NCBI GenBank assembly: GCA_025363655.1
Contig: JANYDK010000073.1
Span: forward strand, 1 to 64,000
Direction: 5' to 3'
DNA: 64,000 nt
Source: Deltaproteobacteria bacterium
Lineage (GTDB): Bacteria; Myxococcota_A; Polyangia; Polyangiales; JADJMO01
Part shown: positions 18,157 to 27,563 of the stretch, piece by piece
Position numbering within the stretch: position 1 is the first letter of the stretch
How the letters are laid out: every line of letters starts with the position of its first letter
Notes under the pieces: generated by a model
Told to the model about the DNA's origin: nothing
The model's input: the letters and a program-made list of their open reading frames with translations, nothing else
Databases searched by the model: none
Position numbers and translations under genes: made by a program

Positions 18157-21100
18157 TCAGGACCCCTTCACGAAGCGGATCTCGCGGTTGAAGAGGGCGT
18201 CGACCTTGACGACGAAGGCGCGCCACGCGTCGTACTCCGCGAGCGATATCGTCGACTGATCGAGCGAGAAGACCCGCTTGACGATGATTTGGTTCTTCTC
18301 GCCGCGCTCGATGACGAGGCTGGCCTTGCCGTACTTTCCGCCGTTCACTTCGCCGCCGATGTTGAGCTCGGCGACTTTGTACCCGGGAGGCGGATCGAAG
18401 ACGATCTTCACCACGTCCATCGAAGGCGCCATGTGCGGCGGCAGGACCACCGGCGTCACCCGCTTGGTGAGCGGCGCCAGCGACGCAGTCGTCGGGATGC
18501 CGTAGTGGAGGCCGAGCACGAGGTCGGTGCCTTCCTTGCGGCCGAGCCCCGCGCTCTTGGCGTTGAACTTGAGGGTGGCCTTTCCGTCCTTCAGCTCACC
18601 CTTGAAGGCGATGCCCTGCGGCACGACCTCCAGCTGCGGGAGCGCGGCGACGGCGTGGTACTTCTCGAGCCACGTCGCCGACTCGGTCTGCACGCCGGTC
18701 GCATCCTTCGGATCGGCCGTTTTTCCGGCCAGCGAAGTGCGCAGCCAGAAGGCCGAGTCGCCCGAGTGGAGCTCGTCGATGGTGATGGCGGCCGAGCCGT
18801 CTTCCTTGATCGTAAAGGACCACGTGCCGTTCTGGCCGTGCTCTTCCGGCGAGCTGTTCGGCAACGTCACGATCGGCGTGGTGCCGCCGAAGACGACGCG
18901 AATCGCCGCCGCGCGTGCGTCCATCGCCGGCAGCGGTCCGAGGCGCGACTCGGGGCTGGTGGCGTCGAGGTAACGATCGGCCTTCTCGCCCTTGCCGTCC
19001 TTGGAGCCGGGGAGGAACGCGATGCCGTGATCGAACAGCGGCGCCACCGCACCCTTGGCGGTGATGACGCTCGGCATGCCGGTGTAGCGCGTCTGCACGA
19101 GGACCTCTTGCGCGTCCTCGATGCCGATCGCCTTCAGCATGGTGATGAGCAGCATCGCCTTGTCGTCGCAGTCGCCCTGCATGCGATCGAGCACGTTTTG
19201 CGGCCGATTCGGCAACCACTGCTCGGCCGAGACGTAGTTCACGTACTTCACCTGATCGGCGATCCAGTTGAAGATGGCGGCCAGCTTTTCGTCGCGCGTC
19301 TTCGCCTTCGCCTTCTCGACGATCTCCTCCGCCTGGCGCTTGATGCGCGGGTCGACGGTGGAGAACGAGCCGACGCCGGCCTTGTACCAAGTGACGAAGT
19401 CGTCCCAGGTCTTGAACTGCGAGCCGATGATCGTCGGATAGATTTCGGTCGCCTTCGGCTGGAAGGGCTCGACCGGCACCGTCATCGGGTTGTTCCAGAC
19501 GTAGCGCTCGACCGAGCGTCCCTTGGCGTCGTTGGCCGTGGTGCGGATGTCGGGCTTGCCAAGCTCTTCGTGAAGCAGCGCGGTGTAGAGCGGGTGCTTG
19601 GCTTGCGAGCGGACGACGACCTCGTTGTAGAGGCAGGGGTGCGTCGCCGGGCCGCCGGCGTAGTCGAGGAAGAAGAACGGCGCCGCGCCGCGATCGCCGA
19701 TCGGCAGCTCGGTGTAGCTGCGCGTGGCGACCTCGACGACGTCGCCGGGTTTGAGATCGGTCCAGCGAATGCCGAGGCCGTCCTCACCTTCGGCGATTTG
19801 CTGCGGCACCGCGGTCGTCCCATCGAGGTGGTGGACGCGCGCGCGCACGACCTCGACGACGTCGCCTTCGGCCGGCACGCCGCGCTCGTCGAGATCGCCT
19901 GCGTCCTTCGGCGCTTTGACGATCTCGCGCGAGTAGTGGATGAGCTGGACCACGCGACCGGCGTCGTCGACGGTGACCACGCGGACCCAATCGAGCTGCC
20001 GATCGAGCACGTCGAGGAGCGGCTCTTTGCCGTCGGGCGTGGGAGCGGGCGCGCCTTTGCGACGCGCGAGGAACGATTTCGGGTCGGGCAGATACGCCTC
20101 GTCGTCGGGGTGGAGCTCACCGAACGCGAGGTCTTCTTCGGCGCGGAGGAAAGGCGAGCCGGGGTCGAGATCGCGCGCGCGTCCGAGCGCTTCCTTGGCG
20201 AGCTCACGCTCTTTGGCGTCGGGCGAGGCGGCGAGCGCTTGCACGAGCTCCGACCAAATCGCCTTCCGGTTCGGCGCCCAACCCGTGGCCATCAAGAGGA
20301 AGCGACGGTGCTCGGCGGCGAGCCCGGCGTTCTTCAGCTCGTCGCCGATCGACTCGATTTCGTCGGCCGAAGCGATGAGACGGAAGCTCGCGATGGTCGC
20401 GGCCTTGAGCGCCTCCGGACCGAGGAGCCCCTTGCTCCGAATGTAGTCGCGCGGTGACTCGCGTGGCCACACCGAGAGCGCCTGCGCGCGCGCCGCGGCG
20501 GCGAGGAGCGGACGCTGGTACATCGAAGAGGCGAGCTGCCGAAGCACGTACGTCGGCGTGCTTTCTTTCTCGGCGTCCCAGATGTTCTTCCAGGCGAGGA
20601 ACGCGTCCTCGGTGTGCCCGAGTTGATCTTGCAGCCGCGCGCGGAGGATCTGCGCGTCGAGATCTTTGGCGGTCGCGAGCTCGGTGGTGGCCACCGTCGA
20701 GGCGGCCCAGTCGGTGTAGTGAGCGTCGAGCCGACCATCGGCGAGCACGCGGCGCGAGAACTTGGCGACGGGCTCGTAGAGCTTGTCGGCGCCGGCGACC
20801 GTGATCGACTTGTTGAGCCAGGTCGTCTCGTTGGCGCGTCCGGGCGCGAGCCAGCCGCTCATCGCCAGCTCGTCGGGGCGCGGATCGCCGTTGACGACGA
20901 CGTCGAGGAAGCCTTGCGCGCGGGGCGAGCGGAGATCGTCGGCGCCACCGATGCGGCGCGCGAGGGCGATCGAAAGCGCGTCGTCGACGCTCAGCTCGTC
21001 TTTGGGAGAAAATGCCAAAGCCTTGGCGAGCGGCGTGGTCAGCGAGGTGAACGTCGGCGGCGTCACCGTCTCGGGGAGCTTTCCGAGATCGTCCCCGAAG

Positions 21101-22266
21101 GTGATGCCTGCCACCGCGTCACCGGTCTCGGTGGTGACCCGCGCGCGCACGCGACCGGCGTCGGCGGAGGTGCCGGCGCAGACCTTGAGCGCGAGGAGGT
21201 GCGGCCCCTTCGAGACCGTCATCTTGGCGGCGATGCGATCGGCGAGCGCGAGGGAGTGCGTCTCCTCGCTCGTCCCCAGCGCCGCGCCGTCGAACATCAC
21301 GCGCAGCGATCCGCTCGCCGCCGCCTGCACCACGATCACCTGATCGTTCGCCAACGTGACGACGCTCGCGAGGTACGTGCAGGCTTCTTTTCGCGGGTAG
21401 ATCAAGACGTCGAGCGGAATGCCGCGCGCGGAGGTGAGCTCGGCCGGCACCGGTCGCCAGGCGTTGTCGTAGGCGCCGTCGTCCCAGCGTTGATCCATCT
21501 GGCGGAAGAGCGCGACCGAGATCGGCCGCGGCTTGCCGTCGTCCTTCGCCGTCGTCTTGGTCTCTTTCCCGTCTTTCGCTTTGCCGTCCGGCTTTGGCGC
21601 TGCGGCACCCACGGGCGGCGGCGCGATCTCGGGCCCCTCGGCGGTGGTGATGCCGGTGCCGCTCGTGTCCTTGAAGGGACCGACGATGCGGAAGGCGCTG
21701 ACGACGCCGAGCTTCGCTTCTTCCGGACGACCGGCTGCGGTGCCGACATCGGGCGCGATCGAACGCGCGATCGTCGCCGCCTCGACGCCGAGGAACTTCG
21801 AGTTCTTGTTCGCCGAGAGGGCGGTCGCGATGCGCAGGAGCGCCTTCTGTGCGAGCCCCGCGTGGGCATCGTCGGCGAGCTGCGGGATCGCCATGATCGC
21901 GCCGATGGCAGCGCGTCCGCCGGCCAGCCCTTCGCGAATGGCGCGCTTCTCGAGCTGCGAGATCACCTCGTCGGTGGTGGCTGCGACCCAGAGGTCGTCG
22001 GAGCTCACCGGCTTCTGCGACTTCGCGAGCTTGCCCTTCGGCGCAGGGGCACCGACGTCCTTCGCGTCCATCCCGGCTTTCCCGTCTTTCGCTTTCGGCG
22101 GGCCGCCCGGGAGCGGTTTCGGCGCCGCGGATCCAGCGGGCGGACCTTTCGGTTGCTGCGCATCGGCGTCGCGGCCGGCGAGCGCCGTGACGAGGAGACC
22201 GAGGCCGACCGAAGCGAGGAGAGAGCGCGAACGAGGGCGCCGAAGGGCGCGAGGATTCTGCGTCAT
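18157..22266 (-). CDS. Exported DUF3857 / transglutaminase-like protein
   Basis: This 1369-residue protein starts at ATG 22266, followed by a signal peptide (LLASVGLGLLVTALAGRDAD). A GTG at 22293 is possible but lies inside a hairpin. After a Lys/Pro-rich segment and a long helical repeat region comes DUF3857 (~residues 780-930), then a transglutaminase-like domain with an intact triad: Cys in QGDCDDKAMLL (near residue 1033), His in FDHGIAFLPG, and Asp in RYLDATSP. The C-terminal ~200 residues are a beta domain (FTIKEDGSAAITIDELHSGD). DUF3857-transglutaminase proteins are periplasmic or outer-membrane proteins of mostly unknown substrate. They may cleave or crosslink peptides. The gene sits mid-operon between the propeller and paralogue genes. 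Confidence 0.85.
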   Translation of the reverse strand: MTQNPRALRRPRSRSLLASVGLGLLVTALAGRDADAQQPKGPPAGSAAPKPLPGGPPKAKDGKAGMDAKDVGAPAPKGKLAKSQKPVSSDDLWVAATTDEVISQLEKRAIREGLAGGRAAIGAIMAIPQLADDAHAGLAQKALLRIATALSANKNSKFLGVEAATIARSIAPDVGTAAGRPEEAKLGVVSAFRIVGPFKDTSGTGITTAEGPEIAPPPVGAAAPKPDGKAKDGKETKTTAKDDGKPRPISVALFRQMDQRWDDGAYDNAWRPVPAELTSARGIPLDVLIYPRKEACTYLASVVTLANDQVIVVQAAASGSLRVMFDGAALGTSEETHSLALADRIAAKMTVSKGPHLLALKVCAGTSADAGRVRARVTTETGDAVAGITFGDDLGKLPETVTPPTFTSLTTPLAKALAFSPKDELSVDDALSIALARRIGGADDLRSPRAQGFLDVVVNGDPRPDELAMSGWLAPGRANETTWLNKSITVAGADKLYEPVAKFSRRVLADGRLDAHYTDWAASTVATTELATAKDLDAQILRARLQDQLGHTEDAFLAWKNIWDAEKESTPTYVLRQLASSMYQRPLLAAAARAQALSVWPRESPRDYIRSKGLLGPEALKAATIASFRLIASADEIESIGDELKNAGLAAEHRRFLLMATGWAPNRKAIWSELVQALAASPDAKERELAKEALGRARDLDPGSPFLRAEEDLAFGELHPDDEAYLPDPKSFLARRKGAPAPTPDGKEPLLDVLDRQLDWVRVVTVDDAGRVVQLIHYSREIVKAPKDAGDLDERGVPAEGDVVEVVRARVHHLDGTTAVPQQIAEGEDGLGIRWTDLKPGDVVEVATRSYTELPIGDRGAAPFFFLDYAGGPATHPCLYNEVVVRSQAKHPLYTALLHEELGKPDIRTTANDAKGRSVERYVWNNPMTVPVEPFQPKATEIYPTIIGSQFKTWDDFVTWYKAGVGSFSTVDPRIKRQAEEIVEKAKAKTRDEKLAAIFNWIADQVKYVNYVSAEQWLPNRPQNVLDRMQGDCDDKAMLLITMLKAIGIEDAQEVLVQTRYTGMPSVITAKGAVAPLFDHGIAFLPGSKDGKGEKADRYLDATSPESRLGPLPAMDARAAAIRVVFGGTTPIVTLPNSSPEEHGQNGTWSFTIKEDGSAAITIDELHSGDSAFWLRTSLAGKTADPKDATGVQTESATWLEKYHAVAALPQLEVVPQGIAFKGELKDGKATLKFNAKSAGLGRKEGTDLVLGLHYGIPTTASLAPLTKRVTPVVLPPHMAPSMDVVKIVFDPPPGYKVAELNIGGEVNGGKYGKASLVIERGEKNQIIVKRVFSLDQSTISLAEYDAWRAFVVKVDALFNREIRFVKGS

Positions 22267-22281
22267 CACTCGCCGCACTAA

Positions 22282-22297
22282 CCCGGTTTTCACCGGG
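22282..22297. promoter_or_regulatory. Small hairpin in the leader of the transglutaminase gene
   Basis: CCCGGT-TTTC-ACCGGG is a perfect 6-bp stem with a 4-nt loop in the 73-bp gap between the propeller gene and the transglutaminase ATG. The alternative GTG start at 22293 falls inside it. It may be a weak intercistronic attenuator or mRNA-stability element. This is inference. Confidence 0.35.
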
Positions 22298-22339
22298 CGT
22301 ACGCGGCAAAATCTTCGACGACGGAGCGAAACGGAAGCC

Positions 22340-24568
22340 TTACTTGCCTTCGACTTCCCTCGTCACCGAGTTGCCTGCTGCGTCATAGGCGCGAAGCCCG
22401 ATGACGTGACTTCCGGTCAGCCCGAGCGGGACGTCGACCGTCTCGAGCGCGTCGTCGAGGATGCCGTCGGTCGAGGTGATGACGCGCCAAGGAGCCTTGC
22501 CGTCGATCTCGACCTCGAGCCGCACGATCGGCCCCACGCCATCGGCGATCTCCGCCTGCAGCTTCCCACCATTGAGCGCCATCTTGCGGATGACCGGCGG
22601 CGTGTTGTCGACGACGAAGGGTGCGCTGTCGAGCGCGTGCTTGAGGGCGGTGTTGATCGGGTTGGCGACTTCATCGCTCGCTTCGACGCGCACACGGTAC
22701 CAACCTTCGGCGAGCGCCTCGGTCGACCACGAGTACTCGGTCGCCGAGATCGGCTCGTCGTCCTTGGTCAGCGCGCGCCACACCGTCGACTCTTCCTTGC
22801 GGAACCAGAGGCGATAGCGGAGCGCGTCGCTGTCGGGGTTCTCGACCTTCCATGTCAGCTTGATGGCCGACTCTTTCTTCGGCACGTCGGTGCCCGACGA
22901 GGGAATGCCGCTCGGGAGCGAGCCCTTCGCCGGCACGCCGACCTCGGTGACGATCGCGCGCAGGTTGTCGGTGACGAACGCGAGCGAGATGCCGTGAAGG
23001 ACGGTGGGAAAACCCTTCCAACGCGCCTTGATTTGCACGAAACGACCGGAGGGCGAGGCGACCTTGCCGCCGGCGGCGAGTCCGGTCCACGCGCTCCACG
23101 TCTCGTCGGGGACAGAGGTCTCTCCGCTGCGCGTCTCGAGATCGAGCGGTCCGTCGGCGCGCGCGGCGAGCTTGCCCCAGTGCGCTTTGAGACCCGCGTC
23201 GAGCGTTTTGCTGGTCCACGAAGCGTCGCCACCACCGATGCCGGTGACGCGATGGAACGCGCCGCCGTCACCTGCCGCGAACCAACTTCCCTTGCCGCCC
23301 GCGACGACGCCGATGGCGCCGATCTGCCTGGATTCAGCCTTGGCGACGACCGAAGAGACGTGCGTCTCGTCGACGGCGACGACCTTTCCTTCGTTGGCGA
23401 GACCGATGTACGCCACCGGTTTGCCCGCCTTCGGAGCGGGCTCGGTGGCGAGCGCGAAGAACGGCGTCGACGAATCGGCGTACAGCTTCTCGGGTTTGCC
23501 GCCGGTGCCATCGCCCGCGAGGCCGGAGATCTTCCAGAGCTCGCCCTTGCCCTTGCTGCTCTTCGGCGCATCGGAGCTCGCCCCCGGCTGCTTGGTGCTG
23601 GGGAGCTTTCCTTTGCTCGCGTCCGGGAGCGATGGGTAGTCGTTCACGATGCAGTAGAGAGTATCGGCGCTCGTGCTCGCGCCAGCAGCCTTCACCGGCG
23701 CAGCGGGCGGCTTTGCTTTCGGATCCTTCGGCTTCGCCACTGGCGCCTCGACGCCGTTCGACATCGCGCCGCCGAACTCGCACGATCGTACGTAATTTCC
23801 AGCAAAATCCATGACCACAGCGGCCTTGCCGGGTGCGGAGATGGCGAGCAGCAGACCCTTGCTCGAAGTGCCCGCGTAGAGCGTGCCCGTCGGTCCGACC
23901 GTGAGGCTGGTGACGTGCGTGTCGTCGACGGTGTGGAAGAGCTGCGACTTCCCCGCGGCATCGATGCGATAGATTTTTCCGTCGGGTCCGGTGCCGGCGA
24001 AGAGCTCGTTGCGCTTGGCGTCGTAGGCGAGCGCCCAGACGTGATCGCTCGGGAGCTTGCTCCACGCCTTCGGCTTCTGCGCGGCGGTGGCGCTCGGGTT
24101 GGTGCCGACCGCGGCGCCAGGATCGACCAGGTAGATTTCGCCGTCGGGGTAGGTGCCGGCGTAGATCTTCCCGCCTGGACCTTTGACGAGCGAGGTCACC
24201 GCCATCGCGGTCGGGATCTCGGCGACGACCGACTCCTTGCCTTGCGCGTCGATCTTGAGGACGCGTGCGTCGGGCCCGACGCCGAGGAGCACGTCGGCGC
24301 CGTCGCTGATGCCGGCCCACACGCTCGTGCCTTTGAGGAGCGTCGTGCGGCTGGTCGACCAACCGGCGACGACCTCGCCGTTGGAGGTGATGGCCGTGCC
24401 CTGCTGCTCGCCGCCGCCCAGCTTGTCGGCGGTGTCGAGCTCGAAGGTGCGCGTGCCGACCGCCTTGGCGATGTGGGTGTCGCGCGTGGTGATCGCGAAA
24501 CCGGTGGCGACGCCGAGCAGAGCGAAGACGATGACCGAAGCGCGTGACCGAACCGAGCGCATTCCCAT
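22340..24568 (-). CDS. Exported beta-propeller protein with FN3/Ig-like C-terminus
   Basis: This 742-residue protein has an N-terminal hydrophobic signal (VIVFALLGVATGFAI). Repeats with the pattern G-P-x-G-x-[IL]-Y-A-G-T (GPGGKIYAGTYPDGEIYLVD, GTGPDGKIYRID, GPTGTLYAGTSSKG) mark a beta propeller covering roughly residues 40-430. The C-terminal third has a fibronectin-III-like domain (KLTWKVENPDSDALRYRLWF) and a final Ig-like domain (VVDNTPPVIRKM). The fold points to a periplasmic or surface protein-protein interaction platform, and no enzyme motif is seen. It lies 62 bp downstream of the S55 peptidase gene and upstream of the transglutaminase genes, all on one strand. Confidence 0.8.
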   Translation of the reverse strand: MGMRSVRSRASVIVFALLGVATGFAITTRDTHIAKAVGTRTFELDTADKLGGGEQQGTAITSNGEVVAGWSTSRTTLLKGTSVWAGISDGADVLLGVGPDARVLKIDAQGKESVVAEIPTAMAVTSLVKGPGGKIYAGTYPDGEIYLVDPGAAVGTNPSATAAQKPKAWSKLPSDHVWALAYDAKRNELFAGTGPDGKIYRIDAAGKSQLFHTVDDTHVTSLTVGPTGTLYAGTSSKGLLLAISAPGKAAVVMDFAGNYVRSCEFGGAMSNGVEAPVAKPKDPKAKPPAAPVKAAGASTSADTLYCIVNDYPSLPDASKGKLPSTKQPGASSDAPKSSKGKGELWKISGLAGDGTGGKPEKLYADSSTPFFALATEPAPKAGKPVAYIGLANEGKVVAVDETHVSSVVAKAESRQIGAIGVVAGGKGSWFAAGDGGAFHRVTGIGGGDASWTSKTLDAGLKAHWGKLAARADGPLDLETRSGETSVPDETWSAWTGLAAGGKVASPSGRFVQIKARWKGFPTVLHGISLAFVTDNLRAIVTEVGVPAKGSLPSGIPSSGTDVPKKESAIKLTWKVENPDSDALRYRLWFRKEESTVWRALTKDDEPISATEYSWSTEALAEGWYRVRVEASDEVANPINTALKHALDSAPFVVDNTPPVIRKMALNGGKLQAEIADGVGPIVRLEVEIDGKAPWRVITSTDGILDDALETVDVPLGLTGSHVIGLRAYDAAGNSVTREVEGK

Positions 24569-24630
24569 ACCCTCTCTATGTAGTCTTCACGTGAGGCACT
24601 GCAGGTGACGAATCGAGCTTGTTTCCGCGG

Positions 24631-26634
24631 CTACTTCTGCGCGGCTTTGACGGTGACGCGGAGCCGCGAGCTGCCATCGGTGTAGGCAGCGACATCGACC
24701 GCCTTGCGCACCATCGGCTGGAACGACTCGGGGATGGAGGTCGTGGTGTTGGCCTTCATCGTGTCGACGGCGAAGGGCGTGATCTTGGAGGCGACCTTGC
24801 CGTTCATCGCCAGGCCCGCCTCGGGATAGCGGTACTGGACCACCCACGCCTTCGGCGACAGCGACGGCGCCGCGAGGTTGTGGATGAGCTGGTCGAGGTT
24901 CTCGGGCGACGCGGTGTCGGGGTAGACCTGCCAGCCGGGGACGATCTCGAGGTCGACGTCTTTGCCGGCGAGGATCGGATCGATCGGCACGCTGACGATG
25001 ACCGACTTCTCTTCGCCGAAGTACGGCTTGTAGGTGAGCTTGATGCGCGCGGCCTGGCCCGGTTCGACGATGGTCTCCATCAGCTCGGCCGAGCGGAGGC
25101 GCACTGCGTCGCGCTTCCAGTCGACCTCGAGCTTGGCGGTGACGCCCTCGACTTGCACCTCTTCCCAAGGGTTGTTCATCAGCTCGCCGAGCGCGAAGCC
25201 GGCGCGCGACATGAAGAACGCTCCCTGCGGCACGCCCGAGGCAGAGACGCCGAAGTCGTCGACGGCGATGGTGCCATGGCCCTTGATCTTGATCGTCGAG
25301 GAGAGCGTCCAGCTGGCGTCCTTGCGATCGTTGATCGCGCTGCCGACCGCGTCGGCGAAGGCGAACGCGGTCCACATCGGCGACATGAACTTGTCGTGGA
25401 TGACCTCCATCGACCAGTTCTTCTTCGGCGCCGTCGGATCGCCGAGGAGGTCGATGGTCATCGGGATCATCGGGGCGACGACGTCTTCGTCGACGACGAT
25501 GCACGCCTCGCGATCTTGCGTCAGCGTGCCGAGGTTGCGCACCGGCTCGCCGATCTTGAACGAGCGCTGATCGCTCGACAAAACCCAGAGAATTTTCGCG
25601 ATCGCGGTCGGGAGGTGGCTGGCGCCCATCTCCATCATCGGGTGACCGAAGCCGACCAGCTTCTTGCCGATGACGTGGGTGACGGTGCCAGTGGCCTGCG
25701 CCGCCGAGTCGCCGCGCATGAGCTCGACCGCGATGGCGCCGCCGTCGACGTAGTGCTCGGGAGCGCCCTTGGCGGTGGCCGCGATTCCGGCGCCGCCACC
25801 TTGGAGGGGAACGAGGCCGAGCGGAGCGATCGCCAGGGCGAGCTCTTTCACCGTGCGATCGGAGAGGCCGCCGACGATGAGCGGAGTCTCGACCATCTGC
25901 GGCGCGGTGACGCCCGCGAGCCCAGGAGGTGCCGAGCGCGCGGCGATTTGCTTGACGTGATCTTGCAGCGAGTAGGTGCCCGGATCGCCGAACCAGGCCG
26001 TCTTGGCGCCGCCGCTCTTGCCGTTGGCGTCGGCGTCGTCGAGCGAGCCCGTCTTCGCTTTCGGCGCCGGCGGTTTGGTGGCCGGGCCGATCGGCGACTT
26101 GCCGCTGCTGGGAAAGAGGAGCGGCGAGAGCGGACGCCCCATCTCGGCGACCATGTTGGCGATCGGCGTGACGCCGGCGACGGGCTCGTTGCCGAAGCTC
26201 CAACCGTACGCATACGCGCCGGCGAGCTTGGCCGGGCCCGACCCGTCGTTCAGGAAAATGGGGCTGCCGCTCATGCCGGCCACGACCTTCACCTTCTCGA
26301 GGCGCGGGTGGATCGTCTTCACCAAGATCAGATCTTGGTTGGGCCTGAATTTGTGGAGGACGTCGATGACCTCGACGTCGAACTTCTCGGGCTCGGTGCC
26401 GCTGAAGACGGTGAGCCCGTAGCCCTTCATGCCCGGCTTGATCGAGCCGACGGCGATGGTCGGCGTGTCTGCCGTCGCTGGCTTGGGCGCGAAGGCGACG
26501 AGCGTGCCGAGGCCGGCGAGCAGGCCGAGGGTGAGACCGAAGAGAGGATGGGCGAGCGCACGCGGCGGTCGAATCGAAATCGGCACGGGTGGAAAGCCTC
26601 GCACGCTTTGTTGTCCTAGAGAAGCGTCGTGCAT
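24631..26634 (-). CDS. SpoIVB-type (family S55) peptidase
   Basis: This is a 667-residue exported serine peptidase. The family signature is clear: SIKPGMKGYGLTVFSGTEPE, then VEVIDVL, and the catalytic-Ser motif GMSGSPIF (near residues 119-125), followed by GAYAYGWSFG. In Bacillus the S55 enzyme SpoIVB cleaves SpoIVFA in sporulation signalling. In myxobacteria S55 proteins are longer and their targets are unknown. Hydrophobic residues (LFGLTLGLLAGLGTLVAF) form a signal peptide or anchor. I took ATG at 26634. The frame is open to 26682 with an ATG-less leader. The beta-rich C-terminal ~400 residues have no family that I can name. It is the first gene of the five-gene cluster and likely sets its theme: controlled proteolysis in the envelope. 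Confidence 0.85.
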   Translation of the reverse strand: MHDASLGQQSVRGFPPVPISIRPPRALAHPLFGLTLGLLAGLGTLVAFAPKPATADTPTIAVGSIKPGMKGYGLTVFSGTEPEKFDVEVIDVLHKFRPNQDLILVKTIHPRLEKVKVVAGMSGSPIFLNDGSGPAKLAGAYAYGWSFGNEPVAGVTPIANMVAEMGRPLSPLLFPSSGKSPIGPATKPPAPKAKTGSLDDADANGKSGGAKTAWFGDPGTYSLQDHVKQIAARSAPPGLAGVTAPQMVETPLIVGGLSDRTVKELALAIAPLGLVPLQGGGAGIAATAKGAPEHYVDGGAIAVELMRGDSAAQATGTVTHVIGKKLVGFGHPMMEMGASHLPTAIAKILWVLSSDQRSFKIGEPVRNLGTLTQDREACIVVDEDVVAPMIPMTIDLLGDPTAPKKNWSMEVIHDKFMSPMWTAFAFADAVGSAINDRKDASWTLSSTIKIKGHGTIAVDDFGVSASGVPQGAFFMSRAGFALGELMNNPWEEVQVEGVTAKLEVDWKRDAVRLRSAELMETIVEPGQAARIKLTYKPYFGEEKSVIVSVPIDPILAGKDVDLEIVPGWQVYPDTASPENLDQLIHNLAAPSLSPKAWVVQYRYPEAGLAMNGKVASKITPFAVDTMKANTTTSIPESFQPMVRKAVDVAAYTDGSSRLRVTVKAAQK

Positions 26635-26759
26635 CGCCGCGCGCTCTTTGACGAATTGGCAATTTCTGCGGCGGATTCTCACGCCCTAGGACAACGAATG
26701 AAGCTCCCCTGAGCTTTCAGTACCGCTTTCGTTCAGCTCGGCGTGCTACGCCGTGCTTC

Positions 26760-27563
26760 GTGCGTGTGGGACGGCAAATCCTTTATGCCTCGACGATCGC
26801 CGGTGTCGGCCTCGGGGTCCGCTCCGCCCTCGGGAATCCGATGCCGCTGTCCGTGATCGCCGCGTCCAGCGCCGTCTTCTTCGGCGTCGTCGTCGCCGGC
26901 GTCCTCGAGCCACGGCTCGGCATGTACGCCGACGTCGTCTGTCGCGGTGAGCCGGCGACCGGTGAAGAAGTCCCTCGCGTGGCCCTCACCTTCGACGACG
27001 GTCCGAGCGTCGAGCACACGCCGCGCATCCTCGACCTGCTCGACGAAGCCGGCCTCCGCGCGACCTTCTTCGTGCTCGGTCGCAAGCTGACGGGGGAGGG
27101 GGCGCGCATCGTTCGCGATGCGACGTCACGCGGTCATCAAATCGGCTGTCACTCGTTCGCGCACCATCGGCTCTTTTCGCTGCGCAGCGAGGCCTACGTC
27201 CGCGACGACTTGGTCCGCGCGCTCGCCACCATCGAAGAGGTGACCGGCGCGAAAACGACGATTTTCCGGCCGCCGATCGGTCACACCAACCCGACCATCG
27301 CCCGCGTCGCCGACGAGCTCGGGCTCACGCTCGTCGGGTTTTCCGTGCGCTGTCGAGACGGCATGCGCGGGGCGCGCGAAGACGACGTCCGCGATCGCGC
27401 CACGCGCGGCCTGCGTGATGGCGCCATCGTCTTGCTTCACGACGCCGCCGAGCGTGACGACTTCACGCCGATCGCGCCGCGCATCTTGCCGGCTCTCGCG
27501 CTCACGCTGCAGGAGCGACAGTTGGAGGCGGTGACGGTGGGTGAGATGCTCGGGCTCGCCTGA
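26760..27563 (+). CDS. Polysaccharide deacetylase (NodB domain, carbohydrate esterase 4)
   Basis: This is a 267-residue protein. Residues ~20-55 are hydrophobic (IAASSAVFFGVVVAGVL) and probably anchor it in the inner membrane. The NodB domain shows motif 1 TFDDGPS (catalytic base Asp), motif 2 HSFAHH with the metal-binding His pair, motif 3 FRPPIGHTN, and motif 5 VLLHD. It should remove acetyl groups from peptidoglycan or an N-acetylhexosamine polymer, using a divalent metal. The start is GTG at 26760. A second GTG at 26766 is possible. It is divergent from the S55 peptidase gene (about 125 bp between starts), and its 3' end overlaps the convergent transporter gene by 62 bp. Confidence 0.9.
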   Translation: MRVGRQILYASTIAGVGLGVRSALGNPMPLSVIAASSAVFFGVVVAGVLEPRLGMYADVVCRGEPATGEEVPRVALTFDDGPSVEHTPRILDLLDEAGLRATFFVLGRKLTGEGARIVRDATSRGHQIGCHSFAHHRLFSLRSEAYVRDDLVRALATIEEVTGAKTTIFRPPIGHTNPTIARVADELGLTLVGFSVRCRDGMRGAREDDVRDRATRGLRDGAIVLLHDAAERDDFTPIAPRILPALALTLQERQLEAVTVGEMLGLA

